Source: Splendidivirga corallicola
Lineage (GTDB): Bacteria > Bacteroidota > Bacteroidia > Cytophagales > Cyclobacteriaceae
DNA length: 64,000 nt
NCBI GenBank assembly: GCA_030442035.1
Contig: JAUJEA010000009.1
Coordinates: forward strand, 248,001 to 312,000
Direction of reading: 5' to 3'
The first letter of the stretch is position 1; each line of letters opens with the position of its first letter. Below are positions 37,219 through 46,943 of the stretch, in pieces. The position numbers and the translations under genes were made by a program. A model generated the notes under the pieces. The model was not told the DNA's origin, ran no database searches, and saw nothing but the letters and a program-made list of their open reading frames with translations.

Positions 37219-37668
37219 ATGTTGATAAACATAGTTATTGTCGTTGGAACTTTCTTTTTCATGGAAGGAGTGGCCTGGTTCACTCACAAATACATTATGC
37301 ATGGTTTTCTCTGGTCATGGCATAAGTCACACCATTCGGTGCATAAACACGCCTTAGAAAGAAATGATCTATTTGCTTTGGTTTTTAGCTTACCTGCCAT
37401 CACACTGATGTTTATTGGAACTTTTTATGAAAACCTTGAAATTCTTTTTTATTTCGGTGTTGGGGTTACAGCCTATGGTATTTTTTATTTTATTTTTCAT
37501 GATGTCATTGTGCATAGAAGGATCAAAATAAATTTTAAGGCCAAGAGCCGCTATCTTCGAAGGATCATGCGCGCTCATTATGTGCATCATGAAAAACACA
37601 CCAAAGAAGGATGTGAGGCATTTGGTTTTTTGTATGCTCCAAAGAAATACGAAAAAGAAACCTCTTGA
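37219..37668 (+). CDS. crtZ: Beta-carotene hydroxylase (crtZ)
   Basis: A 149-residue membrane di-iron hydroxylase. The four His boxes are clear: HKYIMHG, HKSHH, HDVIVHRR and HYVHHEKH. Four membrane segments fit the family. It hydroxylates beta-ionone rings to make cryptoxanthin/zeaxanthin. A ring substrate implies a lycopene cyclase, which is not in this window. It starts six bases after ispH. Confidence 0.93.
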   Translation: MLINIVIVVGTFFFMEGVAWFTHKYIMHGFLWSWHKSHHSVHKHALERNDLFALVFSLPAITLMFIGTFYENLEILFYFGVGVTAYGIFYFIFHDVIVHRRIKINFKAKSRYLRRIMRAHYVHHEKHTKEGCEAFGFLYAPKKYEKETS

Positions 37669-37722
37669 AATAAGATTTTAGACAAAAGGCTAAAGAAATA
37701 TGGTTTAATGCAATCAAGTTAT

Positions 37723-37893
37723 GCCTTCAGGTCTTAGGTATCAGATAAACTTATTGCAGACCTAAAACACCAGAAAGGCTGAAATCTTCCATATGGGCAT
37801 TTCCGCATAGAGACTTGTGTTAAATTGCCAAAGTATAACAGCTTCGTTACCAACCGTAATTTGTCATTCATCTCAAAATTCAAAAATCAGTTA
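37723..37893. repeat. Dispersed intergenic repeat, copy B
   Basis: The second copy of the element at 11117-11303, in the same orientation. The closest block is CAGAAAGGCTGAAATCTTCC followed by ATAT, identical in both. It lies between crtZ and the rhomboid gene. Confidence 0.7.
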
Positions 37894-37936
37894 TCACTTT
37901 ATACTAACGACTTACTACTATCTTTTTTAGAAGGGA

Positions 37937-38836
37937 CTACTTCTTCACATTGAACAATTTTTGCTTCTCTTCTTTGGTGAGGCTCTCATAGCCTGATTCA
38001 TTGATCTTGTCAAGAATAGCGTCGATTTCATCCTGGGTTGTATGACTTGAAGCTGAAGTGGATTTTGCCTTTTTGGTGCTTTTCGTTTTGTTACTTCTGT
38101 AACTCACTTTTATGTTGGGTTGCCTCACAAAAAAACTTTTGATAAAAGCGATCGAGACTCCTATAAATCGTCCAAAATCATTGCCTTTTTGCAATTGTTT
38201 TATGTAGATATAACCGATAAGTGCGCCACCCAGATGAGCTAGGTTACCACCGGCATTCAAACCAACTGTTCCTAAAAACGACATGAAAACATAAATCGCA
38301 ACGATATATTTGATTTTTACCGGCCCAATGAAAAATAAGAAGAAAGTATGTTGTGGCAGCAGTGTTGCTGCGCCAACTGCAATAGCAAAAACAGCCGCAG
38401 AGGCTCCCACCATTACACCACCACCTCTTTCAATATAATAGGGAATAAGATTATAGGCAAGTAGGAAAATAGCTCCACCAGCCAAAGCTCCCAGCACATA
38501 CAGATTAATTACTTTGGTACTACCCAAATAATCCATGATCAATCTCCCAAACCAATAAAGGGCTAGCATATTGAATAGGATATGCAATAAACCTCCCAGA
38601 TCATGGGCAAAGGCATAAGTAATGATGGTCCAGGGCCTAAGAATAAATTGGTTGAATTTTGCTGGTATGCTGAACTGATTATGTACAAATTCAAATACTG
38701 CGGATTGTCCAAAACTCGAAATTACTGAGAGAATACCTAAAACAACAAATACGATAACATTGATCAGTATTAATTGATATAAGGAGTTGTCAGGTTTCCT
38801 AAATGCCATTTTCAGCTCATGTAATATCCCACTCAT
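37937..38836 (-). CDS. Rhomboid family intramembrane serine protease (second of pair)
   Basis: A 299-residue protein with six membrane helices (about 20-215) and a charged C-terminal tail (about 235-299) rich in Lys/Ser/Thr. The catalytic dyad is present: Ser in MVGASAAVFAIAVG and His in HLGGALIGY. Early HDLGGLLHILFNM is the conserved loop before helix 2. It should cleave membrane-anchored substrates within the bilayer. It follows another rhomboid gene after 13 bases. The tail ends in a small helical motif (EKINESGYESLTKEEKQKL type) often seen on Bacteroidota rhomboids. Confidence 0.93.
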   Translation of the reverse strand: MSGILHELKMAFRKPDNSLYQLILINVIVFVVLGILSVISSFGQSAVFEFVHNQFSIPAKFNQFILRPWTIITYAFAHDLGGLLHILFNMLALYWFGRLIMDYLGSTKVINLYVLGALAGGAIFLLAYNLIPYYIERGGGVMVGASAAVFAIAVGAATLLPQHTFFLFFIGPVKIKYIVAIYVFMSFLGTVGLNAGGNLAHLGGALIGYIYIKQLQKGNDFGRFIGVSIAFIKSFFVRQPNIKVSYRSNKTKSTKKAKSTSASSHTTQDEIDAILDKINESGYESLTKEEKQKLFNVKK

Positions 38837-38849
38837 GACAAATTCTTAA

Positions 38850-39641
38850 TTAGAAGTTTTTGTTGCTTTTCCAAACTTTGATAAATATAAACGCAAAAAG
38901 CATTCCCCCCAAATGTGCAAAATGTGCTACATTATCTCCCGGAGCCCGGTGCAATGCCCCATAAAGTGCCAATGCTCCAAAGCCAAATACCAGATATTTG
39001 GCTTTTATGGGAATAGGGAAAAAGAGTAACATAATTTCGAGATTTGGAAACAGGAAGCCAAATGCAAAGAGTATTCCAAACACAGCGCCTGACGCACCCA
39101 GCATGCTGCTATTATTGATTATATAATATTCAAGCCCTCTTACCTGCCTCAAGCTACTCTCAATCAATTGTGGTGAATCAGGCTCATCTGCAAACCTTAC
39201 CGCAATATCACTTACCTGAGGATCTCTTGCATATAGTGGATAGTGTGCCCTTAAAAAGGTGAAAAAGCCTTCCGGTGTCGGGCTTTCGACGTATTCCTGC
39301 ACATCGTTTTGTAGCTGCCTGGCCTCGTAGAAATTAATCGATGAGTATAACAATCCTGCTCCAATTCCTGTAATTAAATAGAATTTGAGAAATCGGTTAC
39401 TTCCCCAAAACTCCTCAAGATGTGGTCCGAAAAAGAATAGCCCCAGCATATTGTGGAAGATATGTGAGAATCCTGCATGAAGAAACATGTAGGTGAAAAT
39501 TTGGTATGGCGCAAAGTTGTTTGAAAGAAAACCATAAAACGCCAGTTTATCATTGATCCATCCGTCAAGAAAATAATTCAATATTGCTACGGCAATGTTA
39601 ATGATGAGTAAATTTTTAACAACTGGGGTTAATCTGAACAT
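38850..39641 (-). CDS. Rhomboid family intramembrane serine protease (first of pair)
   Basis: A 263-residue rhomboid with catalytic Ser in MLGASGAVFGILFAFG and His in HFAHLGGMLFAF. A non-membrane insertion of about 65 residues (about 108-173) sits before the helix carrying the Ser, which is longer than in a minimal six-helix core. It begins six bases after the mutL stop in the reading direction and precedes the second rhomboid gene, so mutL and both proteases form one unit. Confidence 0.93.
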   Translation of the reverse strand: MFRLTPVVKNLLIINIAVAILNYFLDGWINDKLAFYGFLSNNFAPYQIFTYMFLHAGFSHIFHNMLGLFFFGPHLEEFWGSNRFLKFYLITGIGAGLLYSSINFYEARQLQNDVQEYVESPTPEGFFTFLRAHYPLYARDPQVSDIAVRFADEPDSPQLIESSLRQVRGLEYYIINNSSMLGASGAVFGILFAFGFLFPNLEIMLLFFPIPIKAKYLVFGFGALALYGALHRAPGDNVAHFAHLGGMLFAFIFIKVWKSNKNF

Positions 39642-39646
39642 ACCAA

Positions 39647-41503
39647 TTATTTATTGAAAAAGTTAGCGATTTTATCTAAACTAAGTATAAAAAAGGTTAA
39701 TTGCCCATTCGGAGAATAATTTGGATTTTCACAAGCAAACAACTGATCGATCAAGGCATTCATCTCTCCTCCAGTAAGTGCCTGCCCTGCTTTTATACCT
39801 GAACGCTTTGCAATGGATCTGGCCATATTCTCTTTGACCTCCAGGGAAAGCTCAGCCTTATTTTTCTTGAATTGCTCAATCAACCCTTCAAATAATTCCT
39901 TCTCACTAGTGCCTGTAATATCGGCAGGCCCGCCATTAATAACTATTGTACTTTTACCAAACTCATTAAAAACAAATCCCAGTGATTGAATTTCTTCTTT
40001 CAGTTCCATGACCAGGGCATAATCCGCCGGACTCAATTCAAGGGTTTGAGGGAACAGATATTGTTGCGATGCTCCGGATTTATTTTCTAATGCCTTGCTG
40101 AACTTCTCAAATAATATCCTTTCATGTGCTACTTCCTGATCAATAAGCATAATACCGGATTTCACCTGTGTCATAATATAACGGTGATGGATCTGTGTAA
40201 TACTGCTTTTTTCTTCAAAATCCGATACCTTCTCAGTACCTGATCCGGAGGACGAAATTTTATTGGCAGCACTTTCAAAGGTTAAGGTAATTTCCTTTGA
40301 CGGCTCTTCCCCCTGGTTTTCAGACTCAAAAGATGTCCAACCTTTATTCTCATCAAAGAGCTTTTCCCAATTGGCCAAGTTTGATTTTTCCCTGGGAAGT
40401 TTTTTGAACTGTTCATAATCTCTTTTAGCGCTGATCACGTTCTGATAGCTCAATTTAGAAGAGGTGATGGACTGAAAATTAGCATCTTGTTCAAAATCAA
40501 GTGTTGGTGTGATATTATGTGTCCCAAGAGCTTGTTTAACTGCAGAGCGAATAATGGCATACATGGTGCGCTCATCTTCAAATTTTATTTCTGTCTTAGT
40601 CGGATGAACATTAATATCAATGTGTTTTGGATCAATTTCTATGAATAAAACATAAAAAGGATGATGATTTTCAGGTAACAGACCTTCGTAGGCATTTAAT
40701 ACTGCATGGTTCAAATAGCTGCTTTTGATAAATCTGTTATTGGCAAAAAAGAACTGTTCTCCTCTTGTTTTTTTTGCAAACTCAGGTTTTCCTATATAAC
40801 CTCTGATATTGATATGAGATGTATTTTCCTCACAAGTTGCCAGTTGCTCTTTATAATTTTTCCCAAAAATGTTAACAATGCGATGACTCAGTTTACCAGG
40901 GGGTAAATTATATACTTCCAGATCATTTTGCATGAACGACAGATGTATATCAGGATTTGCCAGGGCTATCCGAACAAATTCATCGATAATATGCTTAAGC
41001 TCTACAGGGTTTGACTTAAGGAAGTTCCTTCGTGCCGGAACATTGTAAAATAAATTCTTAACACATATGGAAGTTCCTGTTTTGCACGATACGGCCTCAT
41101 GTTTTTTGAGTTCGGAGCCATCAATTTGTAGCAATGTGCCAAGCTCTTCCTCATCTTGTTTCGTCTTGAGTTCAACCTGCGAAATTGCTGCGATGGATGC
41201 AAGTGCCTCACCTCTGAATCCCATTGTTCTGATGGAGAAGAGATCCTCTGATTTTCGCAGCTTTGAAGTGGCATGTCGCTCAAAACTCATCCTGGCATCA
41301 TTCTCGGACATACCTGCCCCATTGTCAATAACCTGGATCAAAGACTTACCGGCCTCCTTTACAATAAGTTTAATATTGGTACTCCCCGCATCAATAGAAT
41401 TCTCCAAAAGTTCTTTGACCGCCGAAGCCGGTCGTTGAACTACTTCACCTGCCGCGATTTGGTTGGCAATTGAATCGGGTAGAAGCTGAATGATGTCTGA
41501 CAT
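39647..41503 (-). CDS. mutL: DNA mismatch repair protein MutL with degenerate endonuclease motifs
   Basis: A 618-residue MutL. The GHKL ATPase is intact: [20 protein letters not shown] and [12 protein letters not shown], with the later [13 protein letters not shown] (read here as [13 protein letters not shown]). The C-terminal dimerisation domain is present, but the metal motif DQHA(x)2E(x)4E reads [12 protein letters not shown] (Asp455-Glu466) and the downstream CPHGR-type motif reads YSPNGQL. It may therefore have lost or altered nicking. It lies three bases after a small membrane protein gene and upstream of two rhomboid genes. Confidence 0.95.
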   Translation of the reverse strand: MSDIIQLLPDSIANQIAAGEVVQRPASAVKELLENSIDAGSTNIKLIVKEAGKSLIQVIDNGAGMSENDARMSFERHATSKLRKSEDLFSIRTMGFRGEALASIAAISQVELKTKQDEEELGTLLQIDGSELKKHEAVSCKTGTSICVKNLFYNVPARRNFLKSNPVELKHIIDEFVRIALANPDIHLSFMQNDLEVYNLPPGKLSHRIVNIFGKNYKEQLATCEENTSHINIRGYIGKPEFAKKTRGEQFFFANNRFIKSSYLNHAVLNAYEGLLPENHHPFYVLFIEIDPKHIDINVHPTKTEIKFEDERTMYAIIRSAVKQALGTHNITPTLDFEQDANFQSITSSKLSYQNVISAKRDYEQFKKLPREKSNLANWEKLFDENKGWTSFESENQGEEPSKEITLTFESAANKISSSGSGTEKVSDFEEKSSITQIHHRYIMTQVKSGIMLIDQEVAHERILFEKFSKALENKSGASQQYLFPQTLELSPADYALVMELKEEIQSLGFVFNEFGKSTIVINGGPADITGTSEKELFEGLIEQFKKNKAELSLEVKENMARSIAKRSGIKAGQALTGGEMNALIDQLFACENPNYSPNGQLTFFILSLDKIANFFNK

Positions 41504-41506
41504 ATA

Positions 41507-41854
41507 TTACCTCCGCCGCAAAAGACCCTTTAATCTCCAAATAATGTAAAGTACACCAGCTGAAAACAAACCATAGATCAATACATCCCTCCCGTACAAT
41601 AAATACCCAAACATTACGCCACATATAACAAGGAATAAAATAATACGGAGAAGTCCGGACTGGACATTATATTTGGCTTTTCTAGTGAAGGAACCTCTGA
41701 TATTTGATCTGTAATGAGTGCTTACACCGTTTTCAAGCTCCCGTTTTATTTTCTCGGTTCGAATCTCAATATCCTCTTTGATCGGGTCGTAATACCTAGG
41801 AGTAATATGGAATCGTTTATATTGTGGTAGTCTTATGAACCGAGGAAACTTCAT
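41507..41854 (-). CDS. Conserved small membrane protein upstream of mutL
   Basis: A 115-residue protein with a basic N-terminal half (about 1-65; RLPQYKRFHITPRYYDP) and two membrane helices (about 70-88 and 90-108). I recognise no enzyme motif. Similar proteins near mutL have been mislabelled as riboflavin synthase subunits, which nothing here supports. It heads the mutL-rhomboid unit and is divergent from the GH3 gene across 70 bp. Confidence 0.75.
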   Translation of the reverse strand: MKFPRFIRLPQYKRFHITPRYYDPIKEDIEIRTEKIKRELENGVSTHYRSNIRGSFTRKAKYNVQSGLLRIILFLVICGVMFGYLLYGRDVLIYGLFSAGVLYIIWRLKGLLRRR

Positions 41855-41877
41855 ATTTTTGCTGTTACACTATGATA

Positions 41878-41885
41878 CAAAAATA
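41878..41885 (-). promoter_or_regulatory. Candidate -7 box for the mutL-rhomboid unit
   Basis: On the minus strand this reads TATTTTTG, matching TAnnTTTG exactly, 23 bases before the ATG at 41854. The gap is only 70 bp, so the divergent GH3 promoter must overlap it. Confidence 0.4.
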
Positions 41886-41924
41886 AATTTTATTTTGTTC
41901 ATATCATAAAGAGGTTACGGGCAT

Positions 41925-44879
41925 ATGATCAAAAAGGTTGGCATAGGTTTATTTCTCAATTTAATCATCATTCAAGGTGTTTTTGCACAAGATGCACAAT
42001 TAAAAATTTCCTTGAATGCCAGAGAGATTTGGGTTGACAGTGTGTACCGGATGATGACTGAAAAACAAAGAATTGGTCAGTTGTTTATTGTGTCTACTTA
42101 TTCCAATCTGAATGAAAAACACTACCGGCAAATAACTTCCTTGATCAAAGATCATGGCATCGGTGGACTTCATTTCATGAACGGTGGACCTGGCAGGCAA
42201 ATAAGCCTGATAAACCGTTATCAAAAAGAGGCAAAAATTCCTCTTTGGATAGGTATGGGTGTGAAAGATGATGCGATGGTTCGCCTGGATAGTATCATTC
42301 AATTCCCTTCCCCAGTAACCCTGGGAGCTATTCAGGATAATGAATTGATTTATGAACTAGGGAAAGAGCTTGCCAGGCAAAACAGGATCCTAGGTAGCCA
42401 TATCAATTTCGGATCTGTATTGGATATAAAGAGCGATCCTTTCAGTCAACTCATTGGCAACAATTCCTTTGGTGAGAGCAAATACAATGTAGCTGTCAAA
42501 GCAAGTGCCTATATGGATGGAATTCAACATCATGGTGTATTGGCAGTAGCCAAGCATTTTCCGGGGCAAGGAAGCGCACAACGAAACACTAATTATTCAT
42601 TACCTATCATAGATCAACCAATTGACCATATTAGAAATGATGAACTGTATCCTTTCAGAAAACTGATGGATAGAGGTGCGAAAGGGATCATGGTAGGACA
42701 TTTGCAGGTTCCGGCCTATGACAGCTCAGTCAATATACCAGCTTCACTTTCTCCATTGATTGTAAAAAACCTTTTGAAAAACCAATTAGGTTTTAACGGG
42801 ATAATTTTCTCAGATGCCCTGAATGAAAAGTCGTTAACCCGCTATCATGAGCCAGGAGAAGTAGAATTACTGGCATTTAAGGCAGGAAATGACGTGTTAG
42901 TAGCACCTGAGGACTTATCAATTGCAATGAATAGAATTTCAGGAGCGATTGAAAATGGGGAGATTGATCCGGCCAAACTTGAGCATAGCGTTAAAAAGAT
43001 ACTTAGAGAAAAATATGTATTGGGATTAACCAATTTCAAGCCTTTACCTAAAAACTATGTACTTAGCAGGATCAATGATCCTGTAGCTCATTTGCTCAAC
43101 AGGCGTTTGTATCGTGAGGCCATTACGGTCGTCAAAAATGAAGATGGGATTTTCCCAATCGAGAATCTTGAATTAAAGACATTTGCCTCATTAAATATAA
43201 ATACTACAGGAAAGGATGGCTTTAAGAAGATGCTCTCCAAATATGCTCCCTTCACTCATTTTGAATTGTCCTCTTCTCAGAAAGAAGCAAACGAAAACCT
43301 GCTTCGAAGACTTATAGGATATGAAAATGTAGTCGTTGGGATTCATGTACCTGATGAATCTCAAGGAGACCAATTTCAACCCGAGCAAGCTTTCCTTGAG
43401 TTCCTGGGCCAACTGCAACAGCAGACCAAATTGATTATAGTCGTGTTTGGCCCACCTCAACATTTAAAGCATTTTCAAAACTTTAAGAATTTGATCTGTG
43501 GCTATGAAGACAATCAATACACCCAGGAAATTGCGCCACAAATCATTTTTGGTGCTCTGGGAGCAAAAGGGAAACTCCCTGTTTCCGTTACAGAGGGGAT
43601 CGACCTGAATCAGGGTATCATGACTAAATCATTGGGTAGATTGAGATACTCGGTTCCGGAGGACGTAGGTATGAATTCAGAGATACTGAAAAGGGTTGAT
43701 ATCATTGCTGAAGAGGCGATTAAAGACATGGCCACTCCCGGTTGTCAAATCCTGGTAGCCAGAGATGGTGCTGTGGTTTATGAAAAGGCCTATGGTTATC
43801 ATACCTACAAAAAGGAAAAAGCCGTTACTACGGAAACAGTGTATGATTTGGCTTCTTTGACCAAAGTCTTGGCGACATTACAAGCGGTAATGTTTTTGGA
43901 AGATCATGCATTAATAGATATCAATAAAAAAGCATCTCACTATTTGCCTGAACTTAAGGGAACCAACAAGGAAGATTTGGTAATCAAAGATATTCTAACT
44001 CATCAATCGGGTTTAAGATCATTCATTCCGTTCTGGGTGAATACATTGGATGAAAATGGGTTGAGCCCCACTTTTTACAACCAGGCTTCAAGCAATGAAT
44101 TCCCAGTTGAAGTGGGTACGGGCATTTATGGTATTCACACTTTGGAAGATTCCTTATGGAACTGGACGGTACATTCGGAATTAAGAAAGAAAAAAAGAGT
44201 TAGGGATGAGTACGATTATAGATATAGCGATCTAAGTTTCTACATCCTTCATCGCTTGGTAGAAAAGCTCCTTAATCAACCTCTGGAGGATTTCCTTAGT
44301 CAGAATTTATATGGATCATTAGGTCTGAATACTTTGGGTTTTCTGCCAATGAAGCGCCTTGATCCGGAATTGATAGCCCCGACTGAGCAAGACAATTATT
44401 TCCGCAGGGATCTGGTCAAAGGATGGGTGCATGATCCGGGTGCCGCCATGCATGGTGGTGTGGCTGGCCATGCCGGTGTTTTTAGTCACGCCAATGATAT
44501 CGCTAAGATCCTGCAAATGAATTTACAGGATGGACACTATGGTGGTATAAATTACCTCCAATCAGGAACGGTTGAGAGATTTGCCAGAAAACAATTTAAG
44601 AAGAACAGAAGAGGTCTTGGATGGGACAAACCGAACCCTGAAGATGAAGACAATAACCCAACCTCACAACATGCTTCTTCCAATACATATGGTCATACTG
44701 GTTTTACAGGTACCGCAGCTTGGGTGGATCCGGAATACAATCTGATCTATGTTTTTCTTTCTAATAGAATTTATCCCAGTGCAACAAATACTAAACTAAT
44801 TAAAAACAATATACGTACTAAGATTCAAGATATCATTTACCAGTCTTTTCTGAGAGAAGAACGTATTGAAAAAGATTAA
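41925..44879 (+). CDS. GH3 / serine beta-lactamase-type fusion (NagZ-like domain altered)
   Basis: A 984-residue exported protein (signal about 1-21). Residues about 40-360 form a glycoside hydrolase 3 barrel related to NagZ. The nucleophile Asp297 is kept (FSDALNEK), but the catalytic loop reads KHFPGQGSAQRNTNYSLP, with Asn221-Thr-Asn223 where NagZ enzymes have Asp-Ser-His. A GH3 C-terminal region follows (about 385-565). Residues about 590-975 form a beta-lactamase/esterase domain with Ser644-Leu-Thr-Lys647, YSD and HTGFTG, all intact. NagZ plus peptidase/esterase fits periplasmic peptidoglycan turnover, with the sugar-cutting half possibly inactive or altered. Confidence 0.9.
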   Translation: MIKKVGIGLFLNLIIIQGVFAQDAQLKISLNAREIWVDSVYRMMTEKQRIGQLFIVSTYSNLNEKHYRQITSLIKDHGIGGLHFMNGGPGRQISLINRYQKEAKIPLWIGMGVKDDAMVRLDSIIQFPSPVTLGAIQDNELIYELGKELARQNRILGSHINFGSVLDIKSDPFSQLIGNNSFGESKYNVAVKASAYMDGIQHHGVLAVAKHFPGQGSAQRNTNYSLPIIDQPIDHIRNDELYPFRKLMDRGAKGIMVGHLQVPAYDSSVNIPASLSPLIVKNLLKNQLGFNGIIFSDALNEKSLTRYHEPGEVELLAFKAGNDVLVAPEDLSIAMNRISGAIENGEIDPAKLEHSVKKILREKYVLGLTNFKPLPKNYVLSRINDPVAHLLNRRLYREAITVVKNEDGIFPIENLELKTFASLNINTTGKDGFKKMLSKYAPFTHFELSSSQKEANENLLRRLIGYENVVVGIHVPDESQGDQFQPEQAFLEFLGQLQQQTKLIIVVFGPPQHLKHFQNFKNLICGYEDNQYTQEIAPQIIFGALGAKGKLPVSVTEGIDLNQGIMTKSLGRLRYSVPEDVGMNSEILKRVDIIAEEAIKDMATPGCQILVARDGAVVYEKAYGYHTYKKEKAVTTETVYDLASLTKVLATLQAVMFLEDHALIDINKKASHYLPELKGTNKEDLVIKDILTHQSGLRSFIPFWVNTLDENGLSPTFYNQASSNEFPVEVGTGIYGIHTLEDSLWNWTVHSELRKKKRVRDEYDYRYSDLSFYILHRLVEKLLNQPLEDFLSQNLYGSLGLNTLGFLPMKRLDPELIAPTEQDNYFRRDLVKGWVHDPGAAMHGGVAGHAGVFSHANDIAKILQMNLQDGHYGGINYLQSGTVERFARKQFKKNRRGLGWDKPNPEDEDNNPTSQHASSNTYGHTGFTGTAAWVDPEYNLIYVFLSNRIYPSATNTKLIKNNIRTKIQDIIYQSFLREERIEKD

Positions 44880-45019
44880 AAGACTTGGTTTGCAACAATC
44901 GTTCAATTTTAATCTGATCGCAGGCGACTGAAGCACGATGATATCAAATGAAATTGAAAAAAGCTTTAAAGTAGGTCGACCATATTTTTTTAACTTCGGC
45001 CTTTGAATTCTGTATCTAT

Positions 45020-46168
45020 ATGAAAATAGGCATAGTGTGTTATCCCACATTTGGAGGTAGTGGTGTTGTGGCCACAGAATTGGGCAAGGCATTATCAAAA
45101 GAAGGACACAAGATCCACTTCATTACCTATTCACAGCCATCCCGCTTTGATTTTTTCAATGCCAATTTATATTACCATGAAGTTGATATCAGAACATATC
45201 CATTGTTCCAATATCCTCCATATGAATTGGCATTAGCCAGTAAAATGGTGGATGTGGTAATGCATGAGGAACTGGACCTTTTACATGTACATTATGCCAT
45301 ACCACATGCCTCAGCGGCATATATGGCAAAAGAAATTCTTAGAACAAAGGGCATTTATATTCCGGTTATTACGACACTGCATGGTACAGATATCACTTTA
45401 GTTGGGAAGGATCCTTCGTATGAACCTGTTGTGGAATTTAGTATCAATAAATCAGACGGGGTCACAGCCGTATCAGAGGATTTAAAAAGAGATACTTGTG
45501 AGCACTTTAATATAGAAAGTGAAATACAGGTTATTCCTAATTTTATCGACCTAACACGCTTCCAAAAACAAAAGAAAGACCATTTTAAAAAAGCGATTTG
45601 TCCTGATGGTGAAAAATTAATCGTTCATACATCGAATTTTAGAAAGGTGAAGAGAGTTGATGATGTTGTGAAGATCTTTTCCAATATCAGAAAGGAAAAA
45701 GCTGCCAAGTTATTGTTGGTTGGAGATGGCCCGGAAAGAACCAACATTGAAAACTTATGTCGTGAGTTAAAAATCTGTGGAGATATCAGGTTCTTGGGCA
45801 AGCTCGACGCGGTTGAGGAGGTACTCTCTGTGGCCGATCTATTTTTGATGCCTTCGGAAAAAGAAAGTTTTGGACTAGCTGCATTGGAGGCTATGGCCTG
45901 TGAAGTTCCTGTGGTTTCATCCAATACCGGAGGTTTGCCAGAGCTCAACGTAAATGGTAAAACCGGTTTTTTGAGCAATGTAGGGGATATTGAGGATATG
46001 ACCGAAAAATCACTTTTCATCCTGGATGATGCTAATTTACCTACCTTTAAAAGGAATGCATTGGCAAGAGCACGAGAATTTGATGTTAGTGCCATTATGC
46101 CGCAATATGAGGCATACTACCAGAAAATTCTAGCATCGACCCAGCAAGTGCTGGCAGAAAACGGATAA
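45020..46168 (+). CDS. bshA: N-acetyl-alpha-D-glucosaminyl L-malate synthase (bshA)
   Basis: A 382-residue GT4 glycosyltransferase that starts bacillithiol synthesis by joining GlcNAc from UDP-GlcNAc to L-malate. It opens MKIGIVCYPTFGGSGVVATELG, with HYAIPHASAAYMAKE and a donor site FGLAALEAMACEVPVVSSNTGGLPE. These match BshA closely. The other bacillithiol genes (bshB, bshC) are not in the window. It is followed by a fatty acid hydroxylase-like gene across a 113 bp gap. Confidence 0.94.
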   Translation: MKIGIVCYPTFGGSGVVATELGKALSKEGHKIHFITYSQPSRFDFFNANLYYHEVDIRTYPLFQYPPYELALASKMVDVVMHEELDLLHVHYAIPHASAAYMAKEILRTKGIYIPVITTLHGTDITLVGKDPSYEPVVEFSINKSDGVTAVSEDLKRDTCEHFNIESEIQVIPNFIDLTRFQKQKKDHFKKAICPDGEKLIVHTSNFRKVKRVDDVVKIFSNIRKEKAAKLLLVGDGPERTNIENLCRELKICGDIRFLGKLDAVEEVLSVADLFLMPSEKESFGLAALEAMACEVPVVSSNTGGLPELNVNGKTGFLSNVGDIEDMTEKSLFILDDANLPTFKRNALARAREFDVSAIMPQYEAYYQKILASTQQVLAENG

Positions 46169-46241
46169 ATTCATTAACTTATCCAATCAGAACTTTAATC
46201 ATTTTTTGAATTAAATTTTAATAAATTAGTTCTTTATAAAC

Positions 46242-46249
46242 TAAATTTG
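46242..46249 (+). promoter_or_regulatory. Candidate -7 box for the hydroxylase gene
   Basis: TAAATTTG, an exact TAnnTTTG match, 32 bases before the ATG at 46282. Confidence 0.4.
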
Positions 46250-46281
46250 CCAAACCAATTCATTGTTTGAATTAATCAAGT

Positions 46282-46899
46282 ATGGAGCCAGTAGCACAGA
46301 AAACTGTAAAAAACAAAGGGAGCAAGAAATTATTTGATAATCCCATTCTTGAGAAATTATCCAGAACACATATAGCTGTACCTATTGCGATACTCACACT
46401 TGCAGCTGTTGGTCTGCTATATTGGGGGATCAATAATAGTTTGATTAGCATATTAACCGCAGTTGTATTGTTTTTTGTGGGTGTGATTACCTTTTCATTG
46501 GTGGAATATCTCGTTCACAGGTACTTGTTCCATATGGAGCCAAATTCCGAATTCAAAGAAAAAGTACAATATAGTGTCCATGGTGTTCATCATGAATACC
46601 CTAAGGATAAAGACAGACTGGCTATGCCACCTCTGATGAGCGCCGCTATTTCAACGATCCTGTTTTTTATTTTTAAGTTATTAATGGGCAACTTTGTGTT
46701 CGGATTCCTGCCCGGATTTCTGGTAGGTTATTGTACATATTTGGGTGTCCATTACGTTGTTCATGCTTATCAGCCACCAAAAAATTTCTTCAAGGTACTC
46801 TGGGTACATCATGGAATTCACCATTATAAAGATCATGAAAGAGCTTTTGGTGTATCTTCCCCTCTATGGGATTATGTTTTTGGCACCATGCCAAAATAA
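46282..46899 (+). CDS. Fatty acid hydroxylase superfamily protein (2-hydroxylase type)
   Basis: A 205-residue membrane di-iron enzyme with two pairs of membrane helices (about 33-75 and 118-158). The His boxes are EYLVHRYLFH, HGVHHEYPKDKDRL, HYVVHAYQ and WVHHGIHHYKDHERAFGV. This arrangement, and the ending SSPLWDYVFGTMPK, match fatty acid 2-hydroxylases (Scs7/FA2H type) better than CrtZ. In Bacteroidota such enzymes hydroxylate acyl chains of sphingo- or sulfonolipids; that role is inferred. Confidence 0.88.
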   Translation: MEPVAQKTVKNKGSKKLFDNPILEKLSRTHIAVPIAILTLAAVGLLYWGINNSLISILTAVVLFFVGVITFSLVEYLVHRYLFHMEPNSEFKEKVQYSVHGVHHEYPKDKDRLAMPPLMSAAISTILFFIFKLLMGNFVFGFLPGFLVGYCTYLGVHYVVHAYQPPKNFFKVLWVHHGIHHYKDHERAFGVSSPLWDYVFGTMPK

Positions 46900-46943
46900 G
46901 CACTTATAGGCTTCAAACTCCAGTATTCTAGAGAATAGCTTTC

